Source: Acanthosoma haemorrhoidale (Eukaryota; Arthropoda; Insecta; Hemiptera; Acanthosomatidae). From it: a stretch of 64,000 nt of DNA. The notes under the pieces are model-generated. The model saw nothing but the letters and a program-made list of their open reading frames with translations, was not told where the DNA came from and made no database searches. How positions within the stretch are numbered: position 1 is the stretch's first letter; each line of letters starts with the position of its first letter. Below are positions 24,046-34,897 of this stretch, piece by piece. The position numbers were made by a program, and so were the translations under genes. The stretch is from positions 115,875,866-115,939,865 of the forward strand of contig OV884011.1 in NCBI GenBank assembly GCA_930367205.1, in the 5' to 3' direction.

Positions 24046-25774
24046 CCTTAGCTCTCAAACTTATAAAATAGGATGTGGGAAAATTATTTTGGGCTAATGA
24101 GTGCCTTTCACTAAGGGGAGTCCCCCATTTGAAGGGTGTATGAGAAGGATATAGGGTGTGGAATGCCTGAAGGAGGCGGGTGGATTCGGGAAGGTAGTGA
24201 GAGTCTACCGAGGGTGGAGCCTAGGGATACCTAGGCAATGGTTTGTAGTCGGCCAGGTCAAGCCTGGCCCGCCCCGGCAGGGGGCTGAGATAAGTCGGCC
24301 ACTCGGCCGGAAGGTCTACCCTGCTTAAACAGGTAGATGGGGTCTTGTAGCTTCGGTTGAGTCGGCCGGGAGATCGGCCTCGATATCTCGGCTGGGTGTA
24401 GTTCGTTCAGTCATCGGGTTCAATGACGTCGATCATCCTCCAGGCTTCGGCGGTCCAGCAGTGCTTCCATCTGACAGGCATTGGTGGTGGTTGAAGGTCG
24501 GAGAATAGTGGGTTGTGGCTATGTCTGAGTGAGTCAAAAAATTTGATGTGCCTTCTTTTGATAAAATCTTGAATGGTGAGCACTTCAAATTTTTTATGCA
24601 TCTCGTCTGCCTTCATTCGGTCGAACGGGGTATGTTTGAGGGAGGTGCGGAGAACTCTGTTCTGAAATTGCTGGAGCGTTTGGAGAGTGTTAGGAGTCAG
24701 ATACTTGAAGAGAGGGGTCCCATACATCAAAGCAGGTCTTAGGACGCTCTGGTATATCAGCAGCTTGAGGCGTACTGATAGAGCCGGGCTGTGAAGTAGG
24801 TGTCCGAGGCTGAAGAATTTCTTCCTAACACTCTTTAATTTCTTGCTGAGATGAGTTGTGAACGACAAGTGCCTACCGAGGGTAATCCCGAGGTAGCACA
24901 GCTTGTTGCTTACAGGGCACTCTTTGCCGCCTAAGACGAAGGATTTCGGGAGCTTCTTTTTTCCGGATTTGTAACTGAATATAATTCCTTGCGTCTTGGC
25001 CGGGTTGACTTGAATGTGGACGGCATCGAGTTTCTCGGAGATCCGTTGACTAGCGCTCTCAGCGAATTTCAGGGCTCTGGAGGGATTGATGCTAGTGCTG
25101 TAAACACCTATATCGTCTGCATACGCGGATACCTCGCAGTTGGGGTACGAGGCTCCTACGATGTGGGCGGTGTAAATGTTGAACAGCAGGGGGCCTAGCA
25201 CCGATCCTTGGGGGACACCGGCAGTGTAGTTTCTTCGGGTCGTAGACGTAGTGCCTATACGAACCGAAAAAGTTCTGCCTGTAAGGTAGGATCTTATCAG
25301 GTTCTGCAGCTGATCCGAGAATTCGTATTCCCTCAGACGTTGGAGTAGGATGTAGTGGTCCACAGAGTCGAAAGCTTTCGAACAGTCCAGAGAAATCATA
25401 GCGGTAGCTCTGTTGCTCCGGACGTTTGATGCGACGTGGTGTTGCAATCTCACCAGGTTGTTGTTCGCGCTTAAGCCTGTGCTGAAACCAGTCTGCTCTG
25501 GTGGGATGACTTCTTGTGACTCGCAGTGCCCGGAGAGATGTACGTGGATGATTCTCTCGAACAGCTTCGAGAGTTGAGTCAGCAGACTGATGGGGCGGTA
25601 ATGAGATGGCTCATAACCGCTTTTTGCTGGTTTCAGAAGGGGGACCACTACAGCGTGCTTCCAGTTCTGGGGGAAATAGTGCAGCCTGAAGCAGGAGTTC
25701 AACACGTTCGTTATGAATGAGATTCCTTTCCTCGGCAGCTGCTTGAGTAGGATGTTCTGGATGGAATCCTGACC
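23975..25774 (-). mobile_element. LINE family II, 5'-truncated copy
   Basis: A Jockey-clade retrotransposon copy truncated inside ORF2. On the plus strand it begins with a very long T run (to 24045), i.e. a poly-A tail of about 70 on the element strand. It then has a ~360-bp 3' UTR, and the RT part of ORF2 up to 25774. A perfect 12-bp target duplication, GTTCATATTGTT, flanks it (23965-23976 overlapping the T run, and 25775-25786). It is almost identical to the matching part of the copy at 31811-35983, with only a handful of substitutions visible by eye. The clean duplication and long pure tail point to a recent insertion. Confidence 0.95.
24407..25774 (-). CDS. ORF2 fragment, reverse transcriptase (family II)
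   Basis: This encodes the C-terminal ~455 residues of the family II ORF2 polyprotein, which would reverse-transcribe the element RNA at a nicked target. Seen in order: the KHAVVVPLLKPAK block (fingers), SHYRPISLL, PPEQTGF, the motif-A block AMISLDCSKAFDSVDH, YTAGVPQGSVLGPLLFNIY, then the catalytic SAYADD box. The thumb and a C-terminal region follow (KLCYLGITLGRH, LKLLIYQSVLRPALMYGTPL, RRHIKFFDSL). There is no RNase H, as usual in the Jockey clade. The frame is open to the end, and the Gln codon that is mutated in the 31.8-36 kb copy is intact here. The endonuclease and ORF1 are missing through 5' truncation, so the open reading starts in flanking DNA and no genuine start exists. Confidence 0.93.
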   Translation of the reverse strand, partial: GQDSIQNILLKQLPRKGISFITNVLNSCFRLHYFPQNWKHAVVVPLLKPAKSGYEPSHYRPISLLTQLSKLFERIIHVHLSGHCESQEVIPPEQTGFSTGLSANNNLVRLQHHVASNVRSNRATAMISLDCSKAFDSVDHYILLQRLREYEFSDQLQNLIRSYLTGRTFSVRIGTTSTTRRNYTAGVPQGSVLGPLLFNIYTAHIVGASYPNCEVSAYADDIGVYSTSINPSRALKFAESASQRISEKLDAVHIQVNPAKTQGIIFSYKSGKKKLPKSFVLGGKECPVSNKLCYLGITLGRHLSFTTHLSKKLKSVRKKFFSLGHLLHSPALSVRLKLLIYQSVLRPALMYGTPLFKYLTPNTLQTLQQFQNRVLRTSLKHTPFDRMKADEMHKKFEVLTIQDFIKRRHIKFFDSLRHSHNPLFSDLQPPPMPVRWKHCWTAEAWRMIDVIEPDD

Positions 25775-25786
25775 GTTCATATTGTT

Positions 25787-28261
25787 AAACAGATAGGTGT
25801 AAACATTGCAACTCGCTAAATAGGTTCAACGAGATTTGGATGATACCTCAGGGGCGACGGGAAGCAGATATCAATATGGAGGATTACAAATTAAAAAGTG
25901 TTCTACTACTAATAATAAAACATATGTGTATAGTTCAGGAAACTTTCGAGTGCTACGATCTCATATTACAGAAAATTTCGAAAAAGTTTTGTTTGTTAGA
26001 TCTTCTAAAATATAGTCATAACTCGAGTTTCATTATCTCTACTTAAATGAAATGAAACATCTGCCCTTATAATTATACTATAATATTTCTAGTTTTAAGG
26101 CATAAACAAAATGACGTATTGGTGCTCAAAACACCTGTGATATAGCTAACTAACTTACATAATGAGCGAAAATTCAAAATTATTCGGTATACTTGGACGA
26201 TAGTTGAATTGTAAAATACAGAATGACCTTTAACGATTTATTTGTACAAAAAGTTGGCTTATTAAGAATACACACTAAATTAACTTCACCATATTCACAC
26301 TCTCTAATTCATAGACATCTGCAAATTTCTGGGTGTTAAAGTATTTTTTTTAAATGCACCTGTCAAAAATTAATATCAAGGAATTGACTTAGGCTAATGT
26401 ATTGTGAATTCAGGCACTCCTATTCTTCTAGGACGCGGTCGGCATATCCTTGGAGATAGTTATTGTTTAATGTGACAACCCGCACTACCAACAAAAAATA
26501 TACAAATTTGGAATTTTACACAGACTTATCAGTTTTAAAATTGTCAGTTTTATTTCATAAACAAATATGATTTTTTTGAAGTATATCACCTTGCAATGCT
26601 CCTGATGAAATAGAATTTTTCGTAAGTTTTTGTGGTGAACGTATAGAGAAATATAAAAAAACTTATGTAGTCACTTGTCGTTAGTAGATAGTTCTTATCT
26701 GGACCGCCAGCTGATAAGCGTTAATTAGAACTAAGATTGTGTCTATAGATCATCTTTAACGATATTTTATCGCAATTAGTTATACTTACTCATCTCCGAG
26801 TGTTTTATTATTATTTTTTAAGTGTCAGGTGCTCCACCGAAGCTGTATATTTTTTTTAATCAGAATTTTTTTATAGTTCCTAGGGAGTGGTTTTAGTTGT
26901 TCAAAGATGAATTTTCATGAATTAAAAAAATCTTTATAATGGCCTTAAAACATTCTGCACGTTACGTACTTAACTGAGTGAATTTTTTTTTTTTTTTATT
27001 TCAGCGCACGACTCATGCTATACTAGATGGCAGTGGCTGTAAAAACTTAACTGGTCTAACCTAACTTTCCTTTTTTGGGTTGATACCTAAATTTTTCTCT
27101 TCATAGAATAGTTTTTTATTATTATTTAATTGAATTTACAAGCCTGTTCGAAGATTCTCTAATCCCGGTAAATAGCTATAATTTTATGCGTGTCTGTCTT
27201 TTTATCGTTAAATTTAACAAACTACAATGTAGTAAATAAACACTCCTGCCGGTCTACGCACAATTTATTTAACACTTATACGAGTGTTTTTTTTCGATTC
27301 CCTTCCACCATCAGTCTAAAGTTTCTTATAAATAAAATGATGGAATAGAACTTTATGACTAGAAATAGGAAGGTCTAAAAATCAAAACCAAATCGGGAAA
27401 TTAAATGAGTTACAGATCTGATATCATGATAATAGGAGAGTATCATTTAATTTTTAGCTTTGATTTATAGACTATGTCCTATTCGATCAGTTTATTTATA
27501 AGATATTCGAGAATGGTGGTATATCAATAAATTATATTATTATAGTAATTGTAAAATAAATTGTGGCTAGGACAAAGGGAGTATATGTTTATTATTTTGA
27601 ATAACGCACAACCAGCAGTCCAATATAATATAAATACAATTTGGTTCGTAAGTAATTCAAAAATATAAACGTGTTGGTTAAAAAAAAAAATGCTTATTGT
27701 CCCGATATAGTGAGTAAAGGAACCAATACCTTCTCATATTAATTGATTTATTTGTATTATTATAAACATAGCTCTTTATCCTCCCCTCTTTCTATCTTTG
27801 TCTGAGTTAAAGACCATTAATGTTTTAATCGATACAGTTCTACTTGTTGGCCATCCCACAAAATAAAATGGAATAAAAAAAAAATATTCTGGGACCATGG
27901 CCCCTATCAATTATTACAATGTACAAATAAATAACCGTCGTTGGTAACGAAAAAATATAACATACTATTAAAGACAATTATGGTAGATATCAAGTTTTAT
28001 GAAAATTGACAGCCCCTGTTTTTAGTAGAACATTCCTTTTATCAAGTGGATAAGGGCTTTCACAAATAGATTAGTAACGTAAGTCATCATCACAGGTTAA
28101 TAGCCGGAATGGAACAAATATATAGTACCAGCAGATCTGAGGGAGTTTGTTGTTTATGAAACATAAAGAAGTTTTCTTTATGTTCAATTGTGTGTTTGTA
28201 TGACTGTTTTTTTCTATAGATGGCTTAGGTGAAAGCCAAGATTTCTTCTGGTCGTTCACAT
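25787..28261. other. AT-rich spacer
   Basis: No gene, LTR or LINE fragment was recognised. There are several A/T homopolymer runs (for example about 26984-26998). Minus-strand ORF 28071-28295 overlaps the start of the LINE remnant that follows and is a shadow. Confidence 0.45.
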
Positions 28262-28725
28262 AATTTTTACGATTCCTTGGATTCAACCTCGACACAAGAT
28301 TAACTTGGAGCCCATATACGAGACGTAAAAGAAAAGAACAGACTGCTACTCAGAAAAATTCACTTATTCATAGAGGTACTCATGCATGTAATGCAAGCAT
28401 GTAACCATTTCAGAATTTTATTGATGCTTCGGTGCTAGCGTGGAGTTTGTATATTAAGACATAAAACACCTCTCATGACATCATGGGATGTTTTATACAC
28501 CAGAATCTGTTTGGATTCGAAGTTTGTGGGACATAAAAGCATTCTAAGACCAAGCCCATCCAATCATTCAAATCAAAGGCATAGCAAATGCTTCTTTCTG
28601 TTACATGATGGCCGCAATAAACCAATTATTTAAATTTCATGAAGCTATCTCATCATTCTAATCCCTCAGCAAGACCGCAATCTAGTACCACTCGTCCCTA
28701 CAATCCTTCTGGGAGCGGAAATGGC
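28262..28725 (+). mobile_element. Diverged LINE remnant, RT C-terminus
   Basis: An old copy of a relative of family I. Legible blocks in order are FLGFNLDTRLTWSPYTR (about 28275-28325), a region corresponding to YGIELWGTAKK (about 28510-28535), IQSFKSK (about 28558-28580), FKFHEAIS (28630) and SNPSARPQSSTTRPYNPS (28660-28710). The last resembles the HPNSLAQSLHCTTHPYNP end of family I. Frames change several times and there are stops. It joins the repeat at 28710-29035, which is likely its 3' UTR. Confidence 0.75.
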
Positions 28726-29035
28726 CTTGAGATCTCGCACTCTCTTTCAGTCGCTGTTAATATCAAGCAAAAATATGGATGGCTGCAGGAGCAACGTGGG
28801 GAATCTTTCTTGTCCTTAGCAGGGCTGGTGTCAATCCCCAATCCTGCTGGGATTCCTGGGGTATGTCTGAATTTGTACAGTTTATTGATGTCTATTTTAA
28901 ATACTGTATGAATGATTAACTTCGATAAAGGTCGAAGTAATTTAGAAGATCTTACGGAGTGTTTTATGTTGGAGATTGTGTTCCACGTCGTAAGCCTGTT
29001 TCCCATCAGCTTATTACGCTGCTTTTGCAATATAT
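28710..29035. repeat. Inverted dispersed repeat, copy at 28.7 kb
   Basis: Nearly the same sequence occurs inverted at 37278-37605. Both copies begin exactly at GCGGAAATGGCCTTGAGATC, which lies in the LINE's KRKWPRDL-coding end, so the repeat is probably that family's 3' UTR. The strand opposite to the LINE is open through the whole repeat: a 182-codon ORF at 28698-29246 on the minus strand contains FRHTPGIPAGLGIDTSPAKD and CSCSHPYFCLIL. No poly-A tail was seen at the distal end. Confidence 0.8.
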
Positions 29036-29261
29036 CCATAACGATGTGCTTCTTTCTCGGGTTATAACTGGGGTCAACCCTGGTGTAAATTGTAAGTCTT
29101 CGTTCTACGTGACAATATTGACAAGAATATATCCGTTCCGAATTTCTTCGGGTTAATATTTTATTCAAACCCTCGGTTCTGCCATTATCCGTTCCGGAAT
29201 ATTCCGGAAAGCCTTGCATATTGTTTGTGAATATTTTTGTATCCATTATAAGATAACCTTC

Positions 29262-30205
29262 TATAGCGACTATATATAGAACTATATATGTAAATTACAC
29301 TACACTCTGGTTCATAATGTATTATAATAGAAATGCTAATCTATGTAACTTCTGGTAATAAATCATAGAGAGGTCGGAAGTCGTAGACAAGTAACTCAAA
29401 GGGTACGGCAATAAACCTACGCGAATTAGCCACCTGACTGCCATAAAACCTAGGGCAAGCACACCTGCCACTTAGAATAGACCTAAGTCACTTCCCGTGG
29501 TCATAAAAGCATGCTAGGAACCCTTTTGGACCCATGGGATAATAAAACAGACCACCTATAGGCGGTCAAATAACCCAAGTGGGTGAGGCCCTAGCAGCCA
29601 TATAAAACACACCCTTTTACCCCAACGGTCAGAAAACTAAAAGGAAATGACTACCTGTGTATCGTAAACATACCCCGGGCAGATAGACCCAGCCTTCCAC
29701 GGGGGAGGGGGTACCATATTTATATCAGTAAATTTCGCCCTGGAAACACACTCTATTTCCTAGTCGCCTGAGCCACACTACTTGTAACTTGACACCAGGG
29801 GCACTTGGCCCCTGGTCGGCCCACTCTTCATTCTTTTCTAGTTTCTACATACCGATAGCCGCTATGCCCGTCGCGATACGCCTACTCAGCCTTCCGCTAC
29901 TCTACGACGGCACTTTGCCACACAGCCTATAGCAGACCTCTGAGGACTTGTACTTATTACGCTGCCGATCTCTCGCCCGAACTCTGAAAACTGGTCTTAT
30001 TCTTTATGAACCTCTGAACCTCATCCTGAACACTGTGTCTTGTCGGGACACATTCCTATCGATAAATGGAGTCAGATATTAACGCCTACATGGAACACGG
30101 TCCATGTTATTAACTACAGCAATCCGACAATTGTTGACCTCCGACAATTGTTCACCTTTTCCGACAAATGTTCACCTCCGACAATTGTTCAACCATATCC
30201 CGACA
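29262..30205 (+). mobile_element. Solo gypsy-type LTR 2
   Basis: A 944-bp solo LTR in forward orientation, from TATAGCGAC to CCCGACA. It has a perfect 5-bp target duplication CCTTC (29257-29261 and 30206-30210). The expected initial TG has become TA. It aligns throughout with the complement of 17207-18162; shared blocks include GGAGTCAGATATTAACGCC and AAGAATAAGACCAG on the complement. Its last ~90 bp carry four CAATTGT/CAAATGT-CGG motifs in alternating orientation. There is no internal region. An ORF of 89 codons running out of its end into flanking DNA is not a gene. Confidence 0.92.
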
Positions 30206-30210
30206 CCTTC

Positions 30211-30850
30211 TTTAATTTTTTCTAATGTTGTTTATTTATTGTTATTATTGCCATTGTTACTACTAGGAGTGCCGTTTCAACTTGTATTCCTTATTTTATT
30301 TATTTATTCCTTATTTATTTATTTAATTTTCTATTATAGCAATGACATTTTTCATGTTTATTTTTCCATATAGTTGCCAATGGTACAAGTCCACAACATC
30401 TTTTAGCATTGAGCTTGCTTGACCGTTAGTTCTTTCTTCCGTTCTATATTTATTGTGTTCTAAATACTTCAGTCCTATTCCTATTACTGAACTACTAATA
30501 AAAATTTCTAAAAAAAATAAAACCGTCCAAAATGTCCAATTCTAAAAAAATAAAAATTTGAAAATCAGGATTTCTAATCAATTAATCAAGGAATGGAAAC
30601 AATTACATGATCTAAAACTGAAGGCCGATTCTGAGTTGCCGGGTAATTTAACTGTACTGTTCCAAAACATTAACAAAACACAATATGAGCATACAATCAA
30701 TGTAAGGTAAGAAGGTCTTAACAAAATATATATCCTGCAGTCTTCTAATGTTGTAGTTTCATAATGTATTAATAAACGCCTATCCTGCTGAGATTTATAG
30801 AATGTATTAAAATAAAAAAAATAATTAATATTAACAATAAATTTCGTATT
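30211..30850. other. AT-rich spacer
   Basis: Low-complexity TTATT-rich sequence (about 30230-30360) and A-rich sequence. No gene. Confidence 0.5.
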
Positions 30851-31808
30851 TTTTTTTTCTTAGCTCTCAAATTTTTAAGATTATAGATAAGGGAAAAATA
30901 AAGGGAATTTATTTGGGGTGAGTGGATCCTTTTACTAGGAGTACCTGTTTGAAGGTGGAGTGAGGGAATTAAGGAGTGTGGGAAGCCTTGGTAGAGGTGG
31001 AAATGTTGCGGTGCAGTGGTGAGAGTCCACTGAAGGCTGAGCCTATAGTCTCTCTAGGCATGTAGTGGAAGCTCATTCAGTTGGAAAGCAGTGACGGGTG
31101 CCCGTCAGAGGCTTGTTGTTGGTTAGCCAAGGGCCGTAATGTCCACCATTTGGTCTGCTTTCCCAGATCTAGAGATTTGCCATCTTGCCGGTAGTGGTCG
31201 GGGTGTCAGGTCTTGGAATAGGGGGTTTTGGCAATGTTTCATCGAGTCAAAGAATTTGATGTGTCTTCTGCTGATGGCTTTGGTGATGGTGGGGACCTCG
31301 AACTTTTCGTGGATGTCAGGAGCCTTCATTTCACGAAAAGGGGTATGCCATAGGGCCGTGCGCAGGATGTTGTTCTGGAAGCTCTGGAGTCTAGTTATGG
31401 TGCTCGTGTGGAGAAAATGGAAAAGCGGAGTTCCAAAAAGTAGTGCTGGCCTCAGGACGCTCTGATATATGAGCAGTTTCAGCCTCAAGGATATAGCCGG
31501 GCTTGATAACAAGGATGCTGGAGAGAGTAGTAAGTCCTACGTACTCTTTTCAGCTTCTTCTGCAGGTGTGGGCCGAACGTCATGTGTCTGCCTAGGTTGA
31601 TGCCTAGGTAGCATATACTATTGGCAAGTTTGCAATCAGTCCTGTCTATGTTGAAGCTGGATGGAAGCTTTCTTTTCCCGTGCTGGAACGAGAAAACGAT
31701 CCCTTGCGTCTTGCCTGGGTTTACCTGAATGTGGACAGCTCGTAGCCTGTCGGTGATTAACTGACTGGCGCCCTCTGCAGCCTTTAGTGCTTTCGCTGGG
31801 TTGAAGTT

Positions 31809-31810
<2 letters not shown>
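30851..31810 (-). mobile_element. LINE family II-like, older subfamily, 3' part
   Basis: The 3' third of a relative of the family II LINE. At its left end a short T run and TTCTTAGCTCTCAAA give the same 3' terminus as family II. The UTR differs (GGAGTACCTGTTTGAAGG instead of GGAGTCCCCCATTTGAAG). The ORF2 C-terminus reads on the minus strand through AVHIQVNPGKTQGIVFS, CYLGINLGRH, LKLLIYQSVLRPALLFGTPL and RRHIKFFDSM; 31123-31512 is an open piece of 129 codons, with a frame break near 31515. It stops at the 10-bp duplication TTGAAGTTAG (31801-31810), where the younger family II element begins. Confidence 0.85.
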
Positions 31811-31860
<50 letters not shown>

Positions 31861-31871
31861 TTTTTTTTTTC

Positions 31872-32230
31872 TTAGCTCTCAAACTTATAAATTAGGATGT
31901 GGGAAAATTATTTTGGGCTAATGAGTGCCTTTCACTAAGGGGAGTCCCCCATTTGAAGGGTGTATGAGAAGGATATAGGGTGTGGAATGCCTGAAGGAGG
32001 CGGGTGGATTCGGGAAGGTAGTGAGAGTCTACCGAGGGTGGAGCCTAGGGGTACCTAGGCAATGGTTTGTTGTCGGCCAGGTCAAGCCTGGCCCGCCCCG
32101 GCAGGGGGCTGAAATAAGTCGGCCACTCGGCCGGAAGGTCTACCCTGCTTAAACAGGTAGATGGGGTCTTGTAGCTTCGGTTGAGTCGGCCGGGAGATCG
32201 GCCTCGATATCTCGGCTGGGTGTAGTTCGT
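31872..32230 (-). other. 3' UTR of family II LINE
   Basis: Between the ORF2 stop and the poly-A. It contains GC-rich self-complementary stretches: GGCCAGG...CCTGGCC around 32074-32096, GGCCGGGAGATCGGCC near 32187 on the plus strand, and GGGGAGTCCCC near 31940. Such folded 3' ends are what LINE reverse transcriptases commonly recognise; here that is inference. It is nearly identical to 24047-24406. Confidence 0.7.
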
Positions 32231-34897
32231 TCAGTCATCGGGTTCAATGACGTCGATCATCCTCCAGGCTTCGGCGGTCCAGCAGTGCTTCCATCTGACG
32301 GGCATTGGTGGTGGTTGAAGGTCGGAGAATAGTGGGTTGTGGCTATGTCTGAGTGAGTCAAAAAATTTGATGTGCCTTCTCTTGATAAAATCTTGAATGG
32401 TGAGCACTTCAAATTTTTTATGCATCTCGTCTGCCTTCATTCGGTCGAACGGGGTATGTTTGAGGGAGGTGCGGAGAACTCTGTTCTGAAATTGCTGGAG
32501 CGTTTGGAGAGTGTTAGGAGTCAGATACTTGAAGAGAGGGGTCCCATACATCAAAGCAGGTCTTAGGACGCTCTGGTATATCAGCAGCTTGAGGCGTACC
32601 GATAAAGCCGGGCTGTGAAGTAGGTGTCCGAGGCTGAAGAATTTCTTCCTAACACTCTTTAATTTCTTGCCGAGATGAGTTGTGAACGACAAGTGCCTAC
32701 CGAGGGTAATCCCGAGGTAGCACAGCTTGTTGCTTACAGGGCACTCTTTGCCGCCTAAGACGAAGGATTTCGGGAGCTTCTTTTTTCCGGATTTGTAACT
32801 GAATATAATTCCTTGCGTCTTGGCCGGGTTGACTTGAATGTGGACGGCATCGAGTTTCTCGGAGATCCGTTGACTAGCGCTCTCAGCGAATTTCAGGGCT
32901 CTGGAGGGATTGATGCTAGTGCTGTAAACACCTATATCGTCTGCATACGCGGATACCTCGCAGTTGGGGTACGAGGCTCCTACGATGTGGGCGGTGTAAA
33001 TGTTGAACAGCAGGGGGCCTAGCACCGATCCTTAGGGGACACCGGCAGTGTAGTTTCTTCGGGTCGTAAACGTAGTGCCTATACGAACCGAAAAAGTTCT
33101 GCCTGTAAGGTAGGATCTTATCAGGTTCTGCAGCTGATCCGAGAATTCGTATTCCCTCAGACGTTGAAGTAGGATGTAGTGGTCCACAGAGTCGAAAGCT
33201 TTCGAACAGTCCAGAGAAATCATAGCGGTAGCTCTGTTGCTCCGGACGTTCGATGCGACGTGGTGTTGCAATCTCACCAGGTTGTTGTTCGCGCTTAAGC
33301 CTGTGCTGAAACCAGTCTGCTCTGGTGGGATGACTTCTTGTGACTCGCAGTGCCCGGAGAGATGTACGTGGATGATTCTCTCGAACAGCTTCGAGAGTTG
33401 AGTCAGCAGACTGATGGGGCGGTAATGAGATGGCTCATAACCGCTTTTTGCTGGTTTCAGAAGGGGGACCACTACAGCGTGCTTCCAGTTCTGGGGGAAA
33501 TAGTGCAGCCTGAAGCAGGAGTTCAACACGTTCGTTATGAATGAGATTCCTTTCCTCGGCAGCTGCTTGAGTAGGATGTTCTGGATGGAATCCTGACCTG
33601 GGGCCTTCTTGCCGGTCGTTCTTCGAATGAATGCAGCGCATTGCCGGTGTGAGGTGTAGATTTCGGTAGTGGTAGGGAGGGTGGGGGAGGGGTGGTCGAG
33701 GGCTCCTATTGGCTGTCCCTGGCCACGACTGACTTCCTCATAATAGGCCGCCAAGATGTCCGCTTGTTCGGTGGTGGGAATGAACTGCCCGTTCACGGCC
33801 AGCCTTACACCGTTCTTTTTGGACCTGCAGGTCTTCACAAGCTTCCACAATTGCTTGTGGTCACCGTGGAGACTGGTGAGGCGATCTTCCCAAATCAAAT
33901 TTTTCCACTGGGCCATCAGGGACTTAACTTGGTTTGTGAGAGCATTTAAAACCGGTTTTAAGTCCCTGTTTTTGGTCCTAAACCACCTGTTCTTGATGTT
34001 ATTACGCTGTCTAATCAGTTGTAGGATGTGATCCGGAGGTTTTCTCAGAGAAGGGGGCTTCGGAGAAAATTTCGGGATCGATGCATCGGCAGCTCGATCG
34101 ATGACGTCCTGTAGCTGATAGATAGCGTAATCTATGTCCCAAGTGTGTCTCAGGGGCGTGATTGTGGGCAACTCGGTCTTGATGAGATGCTTGTAGAGGT
34201 CCCATTTGGCCTCATCGTACCTGTACCTAGAAGCAGGTGGCTCTGGCATGTCGCCTTCTAGTTCATAGAGAACAGGCCGATGGTCGGAGGTGGTGAAATC
34301 TAAGGCCGAGCATCCGGTGACCCGGTGTGGCTGTTGTGTCAGGAGCAGGTCTGGCGTGGAGGTTCTGTCTGGGTTAGCGAAATGACGGAAGGTCGGCAAT
34401 CCTGGGTGGATGACCGTAAATGGTGTCTTTGTGATGTAACGGCCGAGGGCGTTAGCCCTCGTACTGCTCCACCAACTGTGGTTCGCATTTAGGTCACCCA
34501 CGATGACGTGCCTTCGGTCATGAGCTATCGTAGTGAGCAGGAGCTTGTCTGAGTCGCAATTGGCTCTCGGTCTTCTGTAGACTCCTGACACTATCATATT
34601 TTTTGTGAGCCGTAACTGGAGCGTTACGATGTAGTGGGAGGGGCCTAGGGTCACGGGTGGGGGTAGTCTTCTACAGGGGACTCCGTTCCTCACTAACACT
34701 GCTACTCCTCCAGAGACGGTCTCAGTGTCGTGGCGGTAGGCGGTATATCCCGCGAATCGGCAGAAATGAATCTTCTTCAGTCGGGTGTCTGTTAGGACAG
34801 CGACGTCTGGTGAATGGCACCGTAGAAGTGTCTCTACGTCAGCTTGTTTGGGCCGAAGGCCGCAAACGTTGTAATTTAATATACTATGACCCATCAT
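32231..34897 (-). pseudogene. ORF2 endonuclease/reverse transcriptase with one nonsense codon
   Basis: A reading frame of 889 codons with a single in-frame stop. Residues 1-~220 are the apurinic-type endonuclease that nicks the target: YNVCGLRPKQADVE, VAVLTDTRLK (catalytic acid block), SGVYRRP, VIVGDLNANHSWW, STPDLLL and DFTTSDHRPVL. Residues ~450-760 are the RT, with KHAVVVPLLKPAK, SHYRPISLL, PPEQTGF, AMISLDCSKAFDSV and SAYADD (catalytic YADD at about 651-654). The conserved VPQG has its Gln codon changed to TAA (33032-33034, C to T in sense); the copy at 24 kb keeps CAA. The start ATG overlaps the ORF1 stop as ATGA, suggesting coupled termination and re-initiation. A normal Jockey ORF2 is about 850-900 aa, so the length is complete. 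Confidence 0.95.

Noticed and set aside
23819..24058. ORF with a long poly-lysine run
   Set aside because: The lysines are translation of the LINE poly-A tail; it is not a gene.
24548..25198. Plus-strand ORFs of 64-69 codons within the LINE at 24-25.8 kb (also their twins at 32372-33544)
   Set aside because: They are antisense shadows of the RT frame; the amino-acid sequences follow from the RT codons.
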